Positions 52,700 through 63,240 of a DNA stretch of 64,000 bases are shown here, piece after piece (the stretch's first letter is position 1; each line of letters opens with the position of its first letter). Location: NCBI GenBank assembly GCA_947172415.1, contig OX359190.1, positions 3,782,001 through 3,846,000 on the forward strand. Direction: 5' to 3'. The position numbers were made by a program, and so were the translations under genes. The stretch comes from Chondrosia reniformis. Its lineage: Eukaryota; Porifera; Demospongiae; Chondrillida; Chondrillidae. Below the pieces are notes generated by a model. The model did no database searches and was not told the DNA's origin. It saw only the letters and a program-made list of their open reading frames with translations.

Positions 52700-54243
52700 T
52701 CTCATCCAAACCTCTCACTCATTATAGATTAATTCAAAAAGCTAAACATGTTACAGTGGACCCTCGCTTACATGGACCTTGAGTATCCGTCCGTTCAGAT
52801 TATCTGTCCTTTAGTTCCATTTTCTAATTAACGACACGAAGCTTTCACTTGGTGAGATCCTGCCTACGGTACCAAGTGCCATGTAGTAACACAAAAATGT
52901 GATAATAGAAAATTTTGTTCAAGTGTAAAAGTTCCTTCGCTTAAAATTTTGATTGAGGCAGTGTCTCTTTTGGTACTTATCATATATACGCATGTACAGC
53001 ACAATATTGTTTGCTTCACATTTCCGGTTGTTTCAGTTATCTGTCCAGTCTCGTTGGGTCTGGATAGGCGAAGGGGTCCACTGTACTCAAAAATAGATGT
53101 AGCATACGGAAGAATGGTGTATTCATTTATTTATATTTATATGTATGGTATACACCAAAAAAGGTAACATTTAGTAAGTGTCCTTGGGTTGGCAAGGTTT
53201 CAAGTTAACTGATCATTTCTATGCCCTTGGTATTGTATTCACTGCTCCTACTACAGGTGTTCAGCTCTTTATATTAGACCATATGCATCAGAATCATCAC
53301 TGAGGCTAAGATCCATTTCCACTGGTAAGTTACAGTTGTCACTATTCTCACTACAGGTGTCCAGCTCTACTATACCATATGCGTTCGAATCAAAGATGCT
53401 GCAAATTGGCATGGAACAGTTTTCACAATTAACACTGTTAGCTTCCATTAGGTCTCTTGTGTCCTATGTTTCACATATAGTATGAACCTGAGCAACACCA
53501 TTTTAACAATCCATCAACAATCGTTTGAATTTTGAATTGTGTTCTGTAATTTCATGTTTTAATTTCCTCTTTATTGAATTCTCAATTCACGTTGTGTATA
53601 TGATTAAAATTCACTTATTCAGTTCCATTAGAAATATTAACTAAAACATCATTAAAATACAGCATGGTACTGCCCTTTATACATCAATAAGCACTGCAGA
53701 CATGCAGCTTTAAAGTGTAAGTCCTCCTATCTCAAGCATTCAGGTTATTCTATAGAGATTATTTTAACTGGAAACTTTTAAATAAACATGCATAGTGGGC
53801 ATACATATGACAAATTACTTCATTTATGACTTCTGTGTAAGAATAAGGGTTAATGTAATATATTGCTATGTCCCAGAGCAGCACACCCTAACAAAATAAT
53901 AAATACCTACCACAAGTTCTTCCTACCGGGGGCTTAAAAGACAGCTGCTTGATGAATACGCCATATTTTAGAAAATTCAATTCAGCTCTTTCTATATCTC
54001 TAAAGAACGAAAAGGCGGCAACTACAATGTCTATCAGTAGTTTTATTTAACTAATTTAACATCAGGAATTAACCCTAATAAATGCACAAAAATAGAATAA
54101 GATCTATTTAGGGTTAAGTATTTTAATTACAACTACTGCGATGAACATACTTACATCTACTTATTTCTATCCAATTATATTTAAAACTTCATAACTGATA
54201 ATGACACTTGTACAACTTAATGGTGATGTGCACATGACTAATA
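52700..54243. other. Mostly gene-free; one weak minus-strand frame
   Basis: At 53,451-53,272 (-) a Met-initiated frame reads MEANSVNCENCSMPICSIFD and ends SLSDDSDAYGLI. It is acidic and Cys-containing, and could be an N-terminal exon of the DUF7869-like gene downstream, but this is a guess from position alone. TGGACCCTCGCTTACATGGA near 52,758 and CGAAGGGGTCCACTGTA near 53,070 form a weak inverted pair, typical of a decayed Tigger-type MITE. Confidence 0.35.
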
Positions 54244-54463
54244 TACGGTGCGGTTCATAAAAAAGTAACGCCGTTAACGCTAATCATTAACCAGTGTTCG
54301 GTTAATTTTAAACCGAAAACTGGAAAAAGTTAACAGTTAACGATTAACCGTTTTTTGTTAACGTTACATTGTAACGAAATACCATACATAGCTGTGAATT
54401 CGAAGTTTAAATTTAATTTGCGAACTTGTGAAATCTACGATCGAAGACACGCTCACGTTAACC

Positions 54464-55193
54464 ATGGATAATAAAATTTTAATACGCTATATGAACAACG
54501 GATCGAGTCGATAAGACGGCAAGGAATTTTGGGAATCGACTACAAAGATTCGCCACGGGAAAGGTGCAACTGGAGAATTATCAGCAGGCGAATCGATTTC
54601 GATTAAGATGAAATCTAGAATTTGGCAAGCTATGGTAGTAAGTGTTAATCCTAAGCAACCAAGTAAGAAGAAAAGAAGAATCAGGAAAGCTTCAAAACCT
54701 ATTTCTGGAAGGACTTCATTAGTTTTGGCATCATTTAGTCCTGCAAGCCATGATTCTGATGTCAATGCAAATGAGGAAATCTTAGAGGAAATAGAAGAAC
54801 CTTTTGTCCCTCCTACTATCAACATTGAGACAGCTTCTGACCCCACTCCCATGGCCAGTCATACTCCATCCTCCATCCCACCTCCCAGTCATACTCCATC
54901 CTCCAATCCCCTTCCCAGTCATAATCCATCCTCCATCCCCCTTCCAGTCATACTCCATCCTCCATCCCACCTCCCACTCATACTCCATCCTCCATCCCCC
55001 TTCCCAGTCATACTCCATCCTCCATCCCCCCTTCCAGTCATACGCCATCCTCCATCCCCCCTCCCAGTCATACTCCATCCTCCATCCCCCTCCCAGTCAT
55101 ACTCCATCCTCCATCCCCCCTCCCAGTCATACTCCATCCTCCATCCCAACGACCACGGATTTTTCATTTTTGGATGCATTTGATTATGAATAA
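54464..55193 (+). pseudogene. N-terminal half of the Tc1-element passenger gene (Pro-rich)
   Basis: An open frame with Met at 54,608 (an upstream ATG at 54,464 in the same frame is cut by TAA 54,512-14) gives MKSRIWQAMVVSVNPKQPSK, a basic RRIRKASK patch and an acidic EEILEEIEEPF. It then enters an array of SHTPSSIPPP repeats. Repeat units of unequal length shift the frame: the array starts in one frame and its end, TTTDFSFLDAFDYE, is in another that stops at TAA 55,191-93. That frame is the same as the BEN ORF that starts three bases later, so one gene, broken at the array and by one stop, is likely. GTAAGT at 54,639 is a possible splice donor. Confidence 0.5.
54855..55145 (+). repeat. ~26-30-bp minisatellite coding Ser-His-Thr-Pro-Ser-Ser-Ile-Pro repeats
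   Basis: About ten units of CATACTCCATCCTCCATCCC with C-run length variation (CCCC to CCCCCC plus TCCCAG or TTCCAG). The length variation drives the frame shifts noted above. Complementary minus-strand frames (54,782-55,179) are artefacts. Confidence 0.85.
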
Positions 55194-55196
55194 GGA

Positions 55197-55772
55197 ATGC
55201 CAGATGAGGGAATGTGGCCCAATAATCTCCGTGAAATAAAAAATAAATTAGATCAAATGGAGAAATGTATGATGAAGCATCAATCAGAAGTTCTAGAAAG
55301 GTTCCAAAAGCTAGAATCTATGCTAATACAGCCACAATTGCCGCAAGTAGAAACAAATGTGAGACCGAATTTCCACTTGCAGCAGACGCCAACCACAAGG
55401 AGACCACTAGCAGACCTTAATTCAGCTGTGACATCAGCCAGTAACAGTAGTGATGATATTAATTTGAAGGTACAGGCTGTTCTGGCGCAAACATTTGCAA
55501 GAGGAGTACAACTTGGTATGGCACTTGCAAAAGCCATTTTTAGCAACCAAGAAATGGCATTGTGTACTCTGACAGGCAGAACAGTCCATGGACAAACTAG
55601 AGCAGTCCTAAATACCACAAAAATCAAGTTAATAGAAGACCTGATAAAGCAAAGGTTCAACCAGACTGAGGCTGAGTATGCTTACACCCAAAGTGCTTTC
55701 CGAAGTGCACTGATGAACAGGTGCAAGTATCTTAGATTAAAGCTGGCACCTCAAAACCAAGAATTTATATGA
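55197..55772 (+). CDS. BEN-domain protein, passenger gene of the Tc1-like element
   Basis: 191 codons. Residues 11-45 form a probable coiled coil (REIKNKLDQMEKCM...FQKLESM). Residues ~98-185 fit the BEN domain, an all-helical DNA-binding/chromatin module: LAKAIFSNQEMALCTLTGRT, then TTKIKLIEDLIKQRF and AFRSALMNRCKYLR, with the usual spacing of a short basic loop between helices. The start at 55,197 is the first Met after an in-frame TAA that may be a mutation within a longer protein. It is convergent with the transposase at 55,948. A role in targeting, or in shielding the element's chromatin, is conceivable but unproven. Confidence 0.65.
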   Translation: MPDEGMWPNNLREIKNKLDQMEKCMMKHQSEVLERFQKLESMLIQPQLPQVETNVRPNFHLQQTPTTRRPLADLNSAVTSASNSSDDINLKVQAVLAQTFARGVQLGMALAKAIFSNQEMALCTLTGRTVHGQTRAVLNTTKIKLIEDLIKQRFNQTEAEYAYTQSAFRSALMNRCKYLRLKLAPQNQEFI

Positions 55773-55947
55773 CATAACTTTTATTGCATGGCCTTACTTT
55801 TATATTATTACTTCTTTAATATATACTTTTATTTACTTATCTACGTATATATTACTTTTTTATTATGAATTTTCATATAATCAGAACTTTTACAATAATT
55901 ATAGATAATAATATTAAATTAAATTATATGTTATTGAATAAAAACAA
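55773..55947. other. Short intergenic region between convergent genes
   Basis: AT-rich, holding TATTAATATATACTTTTATT-like sequence and AATAAA on the + strand (55,937-55,942). Probably shared 3' UTR or polyadenylation sequence. Confidence 0.35.
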
Positions 55948-56958
55948 TTAGTATCCTGTAGCTTCACCATTTACCTCCAGCACCTTAGGGATCACTTTTC
56001 TTAGGTGATTAATGTACCGTGAACACTTTTCAGGAGTAACAGTTGCCCAAAATGTTTTTATGGCATCTAAAAGTTCATCCTTGTTTCGTGGTTTGGCACT
56101 TGTACGAATAAAATGCTTCAGTTCATGCCATAAGTTCTCTATAGGGTTGAGGTTGGGGCTCTCAGCTGGTGTCTTCAGTACATCTATTGCATGATCCTCC
56201 AAAAATGTTCGAGTGGACACTGAAGTATGGCAGGGGGCATTGTCCTGTTGAAACTTTCCCTGTGGCAGTTTTCTTTGGAGGAAAGGTATAAGATGTGTCT
56301 GCAATATCTCTTGATAGCCTAAGCTATCCACAGATCCTTTGATAATGTAGATGTTGGTGGCTTCTTTCTCGGATATCCCAGCCCACACCTTGAATGGATT
56401 TTTGGGGCGAGCTTTTGGCTTTGGTGCTGCCCATATCTTTCTGTAGGAGAAAGTTCTATGGTTCTCTAATTGAATCATGAACTCATCAGTCCAGACAACA
56501 TCTTCAAAGTTATTTTCCAAATTTTCTTTCGCCCAAGCAACCCTCTTCTCCTTGTTCTTCTCCCTGATCATTTGGCAGTACCTACTACCATGGAAAGTCC
56601 ATCCCAGTGTCTTTCTGGCTCTAATGATCGTGGTTCTGGATACTTTATGCCCTTGGTCCTCTATGATTTTAAGGAGTTGCATAGCAGTAGTTTCGTCATC
56701 TGCTTTCATTTGATCTTCAATTATCTTTAACACTTCACTTGTAAGTTTGAATGGTCGCCCTGACCCCGGAAGACGAGTGATGGTCCTATGAATTTTGTAC
56801 TTCTGGATGGTCTCCCACCCTGTCTTTTTTGGTACTACAATCCCTTCTGCCCTTAGAACATTCACGACATTGCCATAAGAAATCCTTCCTCCATAATACA
56901 GTTGTAGGATTCTTTGCTTACAGTACGTTGTTAAAACCATTTTCTTCCAATCTTCCAC
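55948..56958 (-). CDS. Tc1/mariner transposase, DD34E, intact
   Basis: 336 codons, uninterrupted. N-terminal paired helix-turn-helix region (residues ~5-115): KQRILQLYYGGRISYGNVVN, then GSGRPFKLT (66-73, GRPR-like linker) and KVSRTTIIRARKTLGW. Catalytic triad: Asp158 in VVWTDEF, Asp239 in FQQDNAPCHTS, Glu274 in SPNLNPIENLW, with 34 residues between the second Asp and Glu, as in Tc1-like DD34E enzymes. Length (~340) is normal for the family. It would bind the TIRs at 54,246 and 57,294 and cut and paste the element at TA. No frameshift or missing key residue was seen, so activity is possible. Confidence 0.92.
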   Translation of the reverse strand: MEDWKKMVLTTYCKQRILQLYYGGRISYGNVVNVLRAEGIVVPKKTGWETIQKYKIHRTITRLPGSGRPFKLTSEVLKIIEDQMKADDETTAMQLLKIIEDQGHKVSRTTIIRARKTLGWTFHGSRYCQMIREKNKEKRVAWAKENLENNFEDVVWTDEFMIQLENHRTFSYRKIWAAPKPKARPKNPFKVWAGISEKEATNIYIIKGSVDSLGYQEILQTHLIPFLQRKLPQGKFQQDNAPCHTSVSTRTFLEDHAIDVLKTPAESPNLNPIENLWHELKHFIRTSAKPRNKDELLDAIKTFWATVTPEKCSRYINHLRKVIPKVLEVNGEATGY

Positions 56959-57384
56959 TTATAATACGATATAGCGATACACAACGACAAAATCATAATT
57001 CAAATATAGCGTATACTAATGATTGACGTCTAATACGATATTGTCTATACCGTATACTTATACGTACAAAATATAGCGTATGTAGGTATACGAATACAAA
57101 ATCATCTTTAAAACAAAGCCTAATGCTATTCAAATAGGATTAACACCTTTAGTGCTAACGGTTTCGTAACCGTTAACCATTAACGATTTTCGGTTAAATT
57201 TAACCGTTAACTGTTACCTGTTTTAGGTTAACTTTTAACCAAAAAATGGTAACCATTAGCGAGTTAACCTTAACCTTTTTTGTGAACCGTAACGTATGGT
57301 ACACAAAGAAACCCACCTATGAGAGTTCCTCCTTAACGTTCCTCCAAGGTAGGTTTGAGGAACGTTCTCAAGGAATGTGAAGAT

Positions 57385-58206
57385 TTTAAGGGTCTGCCAT
57401 AGGCAGCCCCTTATATTGTTTTCATTTGCCGATTACGTTGTATGGCTTCATGTTACGGAAAGATATATATATATATATATACAGTCGACTCCTGATATAA
57501 CGAACACCAAAATCCCAGCATAATTGTTCTTTATAACCAAATGTACTGTATTTGTATATAACTATACAAATAAACTACTCATCAGTGCAGTATGAACACA
57601 GTAGAATGCTTACAAAATTAAAATTACGTAAAATATTATATTAATGACACTCTGGGTGGACTTTTCAACTGAAAATTCGTCACAAATACCCTTCTCCTTC
57701 CTCCCTTTATTCACTTTGTCCAGTAACTTTTAGTTTAAGAATGATAAATACAGCCGTTTTTGGCTTCACACATACAAAATCATAAGTTAACACGTTCTTT
57801 ATAATAGAAGTTTGTTTAGGGTTGTTTGTTATAAACAGAAGGAATGGATTGGACAGGAAATTGTTTTTTGACCATCGTTTGTTATAACCCCAAATTCGTT
57901 ATGAGCGATTTCGTTATAAGTGGAGTCGACTGTATATATATATATAATACAGGTTCATACGCAACTATTATAACACTTATTTTATACGTCGATATATGTT
58001 TAATACGAGTTCCTACGTAACTATTGTTACACATCGTTTTTGCAAATGGTTCAGGAAGTTTTAGTTAACGAAGTTTTCCATCGTTATTCATAAAGTTCAG
58101 GACACTTTAGCGTCCTCAATCGTTAGTATTACGAATATATATATATTAAATCCCAACGATGCGGAGTTAATTCGGGGGGCGGCAGCCCCACGAGTTTTTT
58201 AACTCG
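57385..58206 (+). mobile_element. HP element hosting a Tigger-type MITE; 3' end abuts LINE
   Basis: 57,385-57,479 is the HP 5' part (GCCATAGGCAGCCCCTTATA, TTACGGAAAGATATATATAT). 57,935-58,206 resumes with AATACAGGTTCATACGCAAC and ends in the terminal hairpin, slightly deleted. The 3' hairpin is directly followed by (ATC)n, the tail of the adjacent minus-strand LINE. Confidence 0.8.
57482..57932. mobile_element. Tigger/pogo-type MITE, 451 bp
   Basis: Ends CAGTCGACTCCTGATATAAC and complement of CAGTCGACTCCACTTATAAC, flanked by TA (57,480-81 and 57,933-34), inserted in the TA run of HP. Repeated TTATAACGAA-like motifs lie inside. No ORF. CAGTNGACTCC termini are typical of Tigger/pogo MITEs. The pogo element at 18.8 kb has unrelated TIRs, so a different helper would be required. 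Confidence 0.85.
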
Positions 58207-60405
58207 AAATCATCATCATCATCATCAAGCATGTTGTACACGCTATGTAAGTAACCACATCAACTATAGTTAATATAAATAATGTCAGTTCAGAATATCA
58301 GTTATTTGTCAATTAGTCAATTATCTGTCACGCTATTTCTGAAAGGATTGACATAGGTTTTCCTGGTAGCCTCTGATGATACTTCACCAATCCTCGCTCT
58401 GCACCTCTGTAGCCCAGTCTTGATATGCTGGCAGACCTGCCCACTTCAACACTGCTTTAGCGTGTCACTCCATCTGAAGGTGGGTTGACCTCGATTTCGC
58501 TTTCCTTCTGCCATCTCTGAAAACATCAGCAACCTTGGAAGGCGGTCTTCAGGCAGGTTGATCAACCTGGCAGCCCAAGAAAGTGTGCGTTCCGCCAGCT
58601 GTACCCGTAGAGGCAGCATGCTCAGTTCGCTGTAGGCAGTGGTCATGCGGACACGATCAGTGGGTCTTGACGCCAGCATCAACCTGGCGAGGCGGTATTC
58701 TGTTGTCTCTAGTTGATTTGTGTCCAGTTCTCGTCTGGTCCATGACCCCGAACCATAGAGCAGGGTGGATGACACCAGAGCACTGAACATTCTCATCTTC
58801 GTGCACCTCCTGACCCCTCGCTGATTCCATAACCTCTTCTTCAATCTGAAGAAAGAGCTCCTTGCCAAACCCACCCTTCTCCTCAATTCTTCACTCATGT
58901 CATTCTTGGGACAGATGGTGCTTCCCAGGTAGTTGAAAGCCTCTACATCTTGAAGCTCAGTGTCTCCAATGGAGACTGGGATGAGGTTTGTGTTGGCCGG
59001 ATCATACCGCATCGCCACTGTCTTCTTCTCATTTATTACCATACCAAACTTCCGAGACACTTGAGCAAATCTCTGGATGGTCCTGTTCATGGCACTATGG
59101 GAGTTTGCAAAGAGGTCTGTGTCATCTGCATAGGTACTGTCCAGCACCTTATGCAGCCGGGGATTTTCAAATCTCTTGGTATTCATGATGTCTCCATCCT
59201 CTACCAGCATCTCAACACCCAACTCTCTCTGGTAAACTGAGTCATGGGGGAAGGCTAGCTCTGTCAAAGCAGCCAAGTACAATATGAACAGTACAGGACC
59301 CTCCACAGACCCCTGCCGAACTCCAGTGCGGATTTGGAACGTCTCAGACAACTCATTTCTTATTGCGCACTACCTTCCATGTCTTAATGGAGGTTTTGTA
59401 GGGCTGACAGCAGCTTTGGTGGGACTCCCTGTCTTGTAAGAACAAGCCATAGAAGATCTCGATCCACTGAGTCAAACGCCTTGCTAAAGTCCACAAAGAC
59501 AGCATCGAGGGTGGTATTCTTCTCCTTTGCCTTCTCAAAGAGCTGGCGAGCGACGAAGATCAAGTCCTCTGTGGAACGTCCTGGTCGGTAACCACATTGA
59601 CTCTCTGGCACCACATGTGGAACAATGTGTCTAAGCAGTCGCTTTGCCAGAATCCTCCCAAACACCTTCCCACCGGTGGAGAGCAGTGCAATGCCACGAT
59701 AGTTGTCTGGATCATTTTGGGTTCCCTTCTTGTGAATGGGGATGATTTTACAATCCACCCATTCCTTTGGCACATCTCCATGGAATCCTTTCTTACATGC
59801 TTCCACCAGGTAGTCAGTGATCTTCCCCCCAACCTTCCATATCTCAGGGGAAAGGCCGTCCATTCCAGGTGCCTTTGCATTCTGCAAGGACTTCACTGCT
59901 TCTTCCACTTCCTTTTGGGTGATGGGCTGATCTAGTACCTCAGCTCCAGGCCTCTGCTCCAACTTCTCACTGACAAATGTGTGGTCCACACTTCGGTCTT
60001 GATTGAGGACACGTTCAAAATGCTGACGAAATGCATCCACAGTCTCCTTGGCATTCTTGGTTGCCCTGTCAGTCCCGGGAAAGGGGAGACTGATTGGTCT
60101 CCTTGCTGTCGGACCACACACTTCCTTTGACAGTTGATACTGTAGCTTTAGGTCTCCCGTCTCTGCTGCCCTTTCCAATCTATCTGCCCGTTTGTTCCAC
60201 CATTTATCCTTCAGAAGTGCAAACTTTCGTTTGGCAACTCGGCAGGCATCTCTGGAGTTCCCAGCTGCCTTCCTTTCTGCTACAATTACTTCCACCTCCG
60301 CCTTGTGGTCATACACCCAGTATGCCGCTTTGTGCTTTTGCAGTCCCACTGTCTTCTTTGCCTGACAGTACAGCCGCCGTGAGGCATCCGACCTTGTTTC
60401 TTTTT
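58207..60405 (-). pseudogene. LINE (non-LTR retrotransposon) reverse transcriptase, 5'-truncated
   Basis: Minus frame 60,349-59,384: VAKRKFALLKDKWWNKR, NAKAPGMDGLSPEIWK (finger motif), WVDCKIIPIHKKG, NYRGIALLSTGGKVFGRILA and motif A VFVDFSKAFDSVDRDLLW. After a frame break at ~59,350-59,390, frame 59,351-58,446 has motif B IRTGVRQGSVEGPVLFILYL, STYADDTDLF (motif C) and AFNYLGSTI, then a C-terminal domain LLYGSGSWTRRELD and EDRLPRLLMFSE. A further shift before WAGLPAYQDWAT ends it near 58,345. The 3' end is an (ATC)n/(GAT)n microsatellite (58,208-58,228), as in RTE-type LINEs. The apurinic endonuclease is missing. Clade assignment is uncertain. Confidence 0.8.
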
Positions 60406-60465
60406 GTACAGCATAATATTTTTAAATACATAAAGTAAAAATTACACAGACTCTCATGTACATTT

Positions 60466-60652
60466 CACAGACACACCTTAGGATTCCTCTGACAATGGCA
60501 ATTCATCACAGCCAAGCAGTGGCAGCTCAGGAAGTAAAGGCCATCCCCCACCATCAAAGCCGCTAAACAGAAGAAGAACAAGCATAGTGACCAACTGGGG
60601 AATGAAACAGATGTTGCTATTGAAGCAAAAAAGTCAAAGGTGGATGCTTCAT
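60466..60652 (+). pseudogene. Possible 3'-terminal exon, Ser/Lys-rich, one-base deletion
   Basis: After CACACCTTAG (possible acceptor) the + strand reads DSSDNGNSSQPSSGSSGSKG and HPPPSK. In the next frame it continues AAKQKKNKHSDQ and VAIEAKKSKVDAS before TGA. The composition looks like a disordered, Lys-rich C-terminus. The junction needs one missing base. No upstream exon was found because a LINE lies there. It could be host or transposon. Confidence 0.35.
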
Positions 60653-61257
60653 GATTAGTAGGTATACACATGTACACATATGACAGTATATGGATAAAGT
60701 GATAAGTAATCAATATGACTTGAGTCTCCCAGCCAAGATAAGGAACTGATTACTTGACTGGTGTGGTGTTTGAATGTTCTCCAATGGCAGTCATTTGATG
60801 CCTATAACATGTAAAACTTGTGTATACTTAAGAATCCTAATTTATGGAGACTCAGCAGCAGTTGAATTTCGGAGTGATGATCTCCCTCCCAGAGGACTTC
60901 ATCAGTATAATGCTGGTTATGCTGATTAAGACCTCCGGGTTGAAACATTCATCGGTATATTGTTTTCAGAAATTATGTTAACGTATGGCCTCCTGTTCAT
61001 AACCTTGTATATATATACTGTGCAAGTTATACCAAAATGGCGGACGCACGGCTGGCTTTCGTTTTCTAACTTAAAATTAGCTTTCTCTTCCTTTGCATCG
61101 AACGTTGAACTAACGAAAAGGATTTAGAAACCATCTATACTAATACTATGTAATGGAAAGCTTGCACAAAAACGATTTCTACAAGATACGTCCTTGAAAA
61201 TTGACTGCCAGCAAGAGTCGACCAGAAATTGGTTAACCGGGTATGTATGAGAACCAG
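60653..61257 (+). other. Unassigned stretch with a degenerate PLE hammerhead relic
   Basis: CTGATTA (60,922-28), GACC-TCCG-GGTT and GAAAC (60,942-46) imitate the PLE hammerhead core with one core substitution (CUGAUUA for CUGANGA). Near 61,010, TATATACTGTGCAAGTTATA resembles a Q/FB terminus. No gene. Confidence 0.4.
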
Positions 61258-61323
61258 GCAAGTAGTTCGAGTTTACCTAGGGGCGCCCGGCGCCCCACAG
61301 GTTTCTTCAACTTGAAATACTTG
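61258..61323 (+). repeat. HP-type terminal hairpin, divergent sequence but same fold
   Basis: AAGTAGTTCGAGTT opens and AACTTGAAATACTT closes the outer stem. The inner part is GGGGCGCC-CGG-CGCCCC instead of the usual GGGGGCGGTAGCCCC. Upstream HP body sequence is absent, so it is a relative or a solo end that kept the two-tier hairpin. Confidence 0.6.
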
Positions 61324-61985
61324 TTTTTCTTAATACAACTGTTGCTGAGTCTCAATGAATTAGGATACTTAAGTATACACAAGTATTACATTAGCTATAG
61401 GCATTAAGTGACTGACTTGGAGAATACAAGGCTATTATGCTTTTATGGCTAGTTAGATATGATAAAAAGAATGATATTGTTGTGAAGAATCAAGGGTAAC
61501 CATTAGTAACATGTTACATTTATAGGCTCCTCACAATTGATATAATCTTCATTGCAGGACCGCCATCTTTTGTGACAAATACGATTCTTCCTCAAAAATC
61601 TATCTGTATTATATGTACGTACCTTGATGAAACTTCTCTTTAATCAATTATAAGTATATAAGACCAATACCAAGCAAGATCTATATTAAAGGATACAAGT
61701 GGTTGTTGTGAGAATACAACATGCTCATGACGTTAAGTATTTAACCATAATACTTATGGTATCGGGTATATATCAGACACTCTACGGATACGTGTACGGA
61801 TGTGCATAAGCCCATAGGTGGTTAACATTTTTATAGGATGTACCGTATATATGAGACCTAGCTAGAAGTACATAAGAATTGCTTCTTGGATACCTTTAAT
61901 TATGGGTTACAGACAGACAGGTTTTGCTAATGGGAACAGATACATTTCTGTTTGGTGCCATATGTAAAACTTACTGATGTTATTG
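61324..61985. other. Gene-free stretch
   Basis: AT-rich, no feature recognised. Confidence 0.4.
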
Positions 61986-61989
61986 GCAT

Positions 61990-63240
61990 ACCATTAATTG
62001 CTGCACTATGCAAGGGCATACATATAAAGGAGACAAAGGATTTCAACCTGACACACAAGAAAGTGTACCGCTATTAAGTGCTCGGGGGATTACATGGTGT
62101 CACAGCTCTGGCAAGAGCTATTACAGGACCCATCAAGGTGACATATACAGTGTTCAAAAAAGTTACACTATAACATTTTAATGCTAATTTTAAATAAACG
62201 ACCCTATGTGAACAAGTATCATAACTGCCCTTTTATTTAATTGTACTATTATACTGTCAATGCAGGATACGAAGCATTCAAAGATGTTTCAAGCATCATC
62301 TACTGTGGTCTCACAGATGATGAATCCTTACGTCCGGCTGCCAGACATAATATAAATAGCCACTTCATACATGCGGTGACACACCGGGGCTATGTAAGTT
62401 TGCAATAAGGTTAGTGACATATCAAAGACAATTAATCATTGTTATGGGTCCTATTTGACACTTTAACACAGCTTGATGGTTGCAGAAGAACGTTTTTCAC
62501 TATGGCCAATAAAGATCCTGAAAAGGATAGGACACCATTTCCCTCCACAGAGTGGAAAAAAACATGTCAGCAGAACATGTTATATACATAGTGTCATAAA
62601 TTAGTATATTTATACTGACCTTTTGAGCTTACTGTCTTGTTGTTGTTCTTACGTAGAATATCTCTCCTCACTTTCACTTGCTGAACATGTCAAAAACCTG
62701 AAGAGAAGTCAGGCCTCATTTCGACAAAGCTGTAGTTACTGAACACCCAGGTTCAAGAGGGGACAGCTGAAGGCGCAATCTCAGCCCACAAATAAAACAC
62801 AACTTAACAGCATAAAGCAGCATCACTTACAACCTTATCATCACCTTGATGAAAATTTCCAGGTTTGAGCCAAATAATACTCATACCTTTATATAATAAC
62901 TGAGCGACTCATTGAAAGGTACCGTATTTCCGTTAACACAAAACATGATAAATATGTGCACATGCAGATCACAATAGGCCCAAACTTACCTATTTTATGG
63001 TATTATACCTCTTTCTGTACAAAGATGGACATGCTACAAATGCTACTTCAAAAGAAAATATCTTTTGGAGAACTGAGAGAGAGGGCAATGAGCTTTAGAG
63101 CTTTAGAAGCTCTTAAGGGTGCCTTTGTAAGAATTACAAGTAGCAATAATTGGCAATCAGCAAGAGATATGTTACCACATCATTCTGCTCTGGAAAGATT
63201 GATGACATTTACAAACCTCTCCTTTAAAGGTACCACATCA
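61990..63240 (+). pseudogene. Multi-exon uncharacterised gene (possible ParB-like domain)
   Basis: Exon a ends at 62,137 (GTGACA donor) and includes VLGGLHGVTALARAI in one frame. Exon b, 62,266-62,393 (TGCAG acceptor, GTAAGT donor), reads YEAFKDVSSIIYCGLTDDES and ARHNINSHFIHAVTHRGY. Exon c, from 62,486, reads TFFTMANKDPEKDRTPFPST. Exon d, from 62,658, reads EYLSSLSLAEHVKNLKR and, one frame on, RPHFDKAVVTEHPGSRG. A later frame (62,956-63,243) has FGELRERAMSFRALEALKGA and ERLMTFTNLSFKG. The order 'GGxHxxxAL.. VYxGLxDxExLRxAxRHNxNxHF' recalls ParB/sulfiredoxin-type proteins associated with animal transposons, but this rests on memory. Frame conflicts suggest decay. Confidence 0.4.

Larger units (their letters stand above)
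54246..57294. mobile_element. Tc1-like transposon with TIRs, TA duplication and two convergent genes
   Basis: 3049 bp. The left end CGGTGCGGTTCATAAAAAAG and right end (complement) CGTTACGGTTCACAAAAAAG are flanked by TA at 54,244-45 and 57,295-96. Just inside each end GTTAAC occurs four times (54,265-54,365; 57,150-57,275), which may be repeated transposase-binding or regulatory sites. The + strand carries a Pro-rich/BEN-domain gene and the - strand a DD34E transposase; their 3' ends face each other about 175 bp apart. The intact transposase suggests a comparatively young copy. Confidence 0.8.

Noticed and set aside
53315-53362. A 46-bp plus-strand GT-AG intron
   Set aside because: GTAAGT and CTACAG are present, but no plus-strand open frame continues on both sides. 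Probably chance.
54782-55179. Minus-strand Gly/Trp/Met-rich ORFs
   Set aside because: Antisense of the SHTPSSIPPP minisatellite. The + strand frame has plausible flanking protein.
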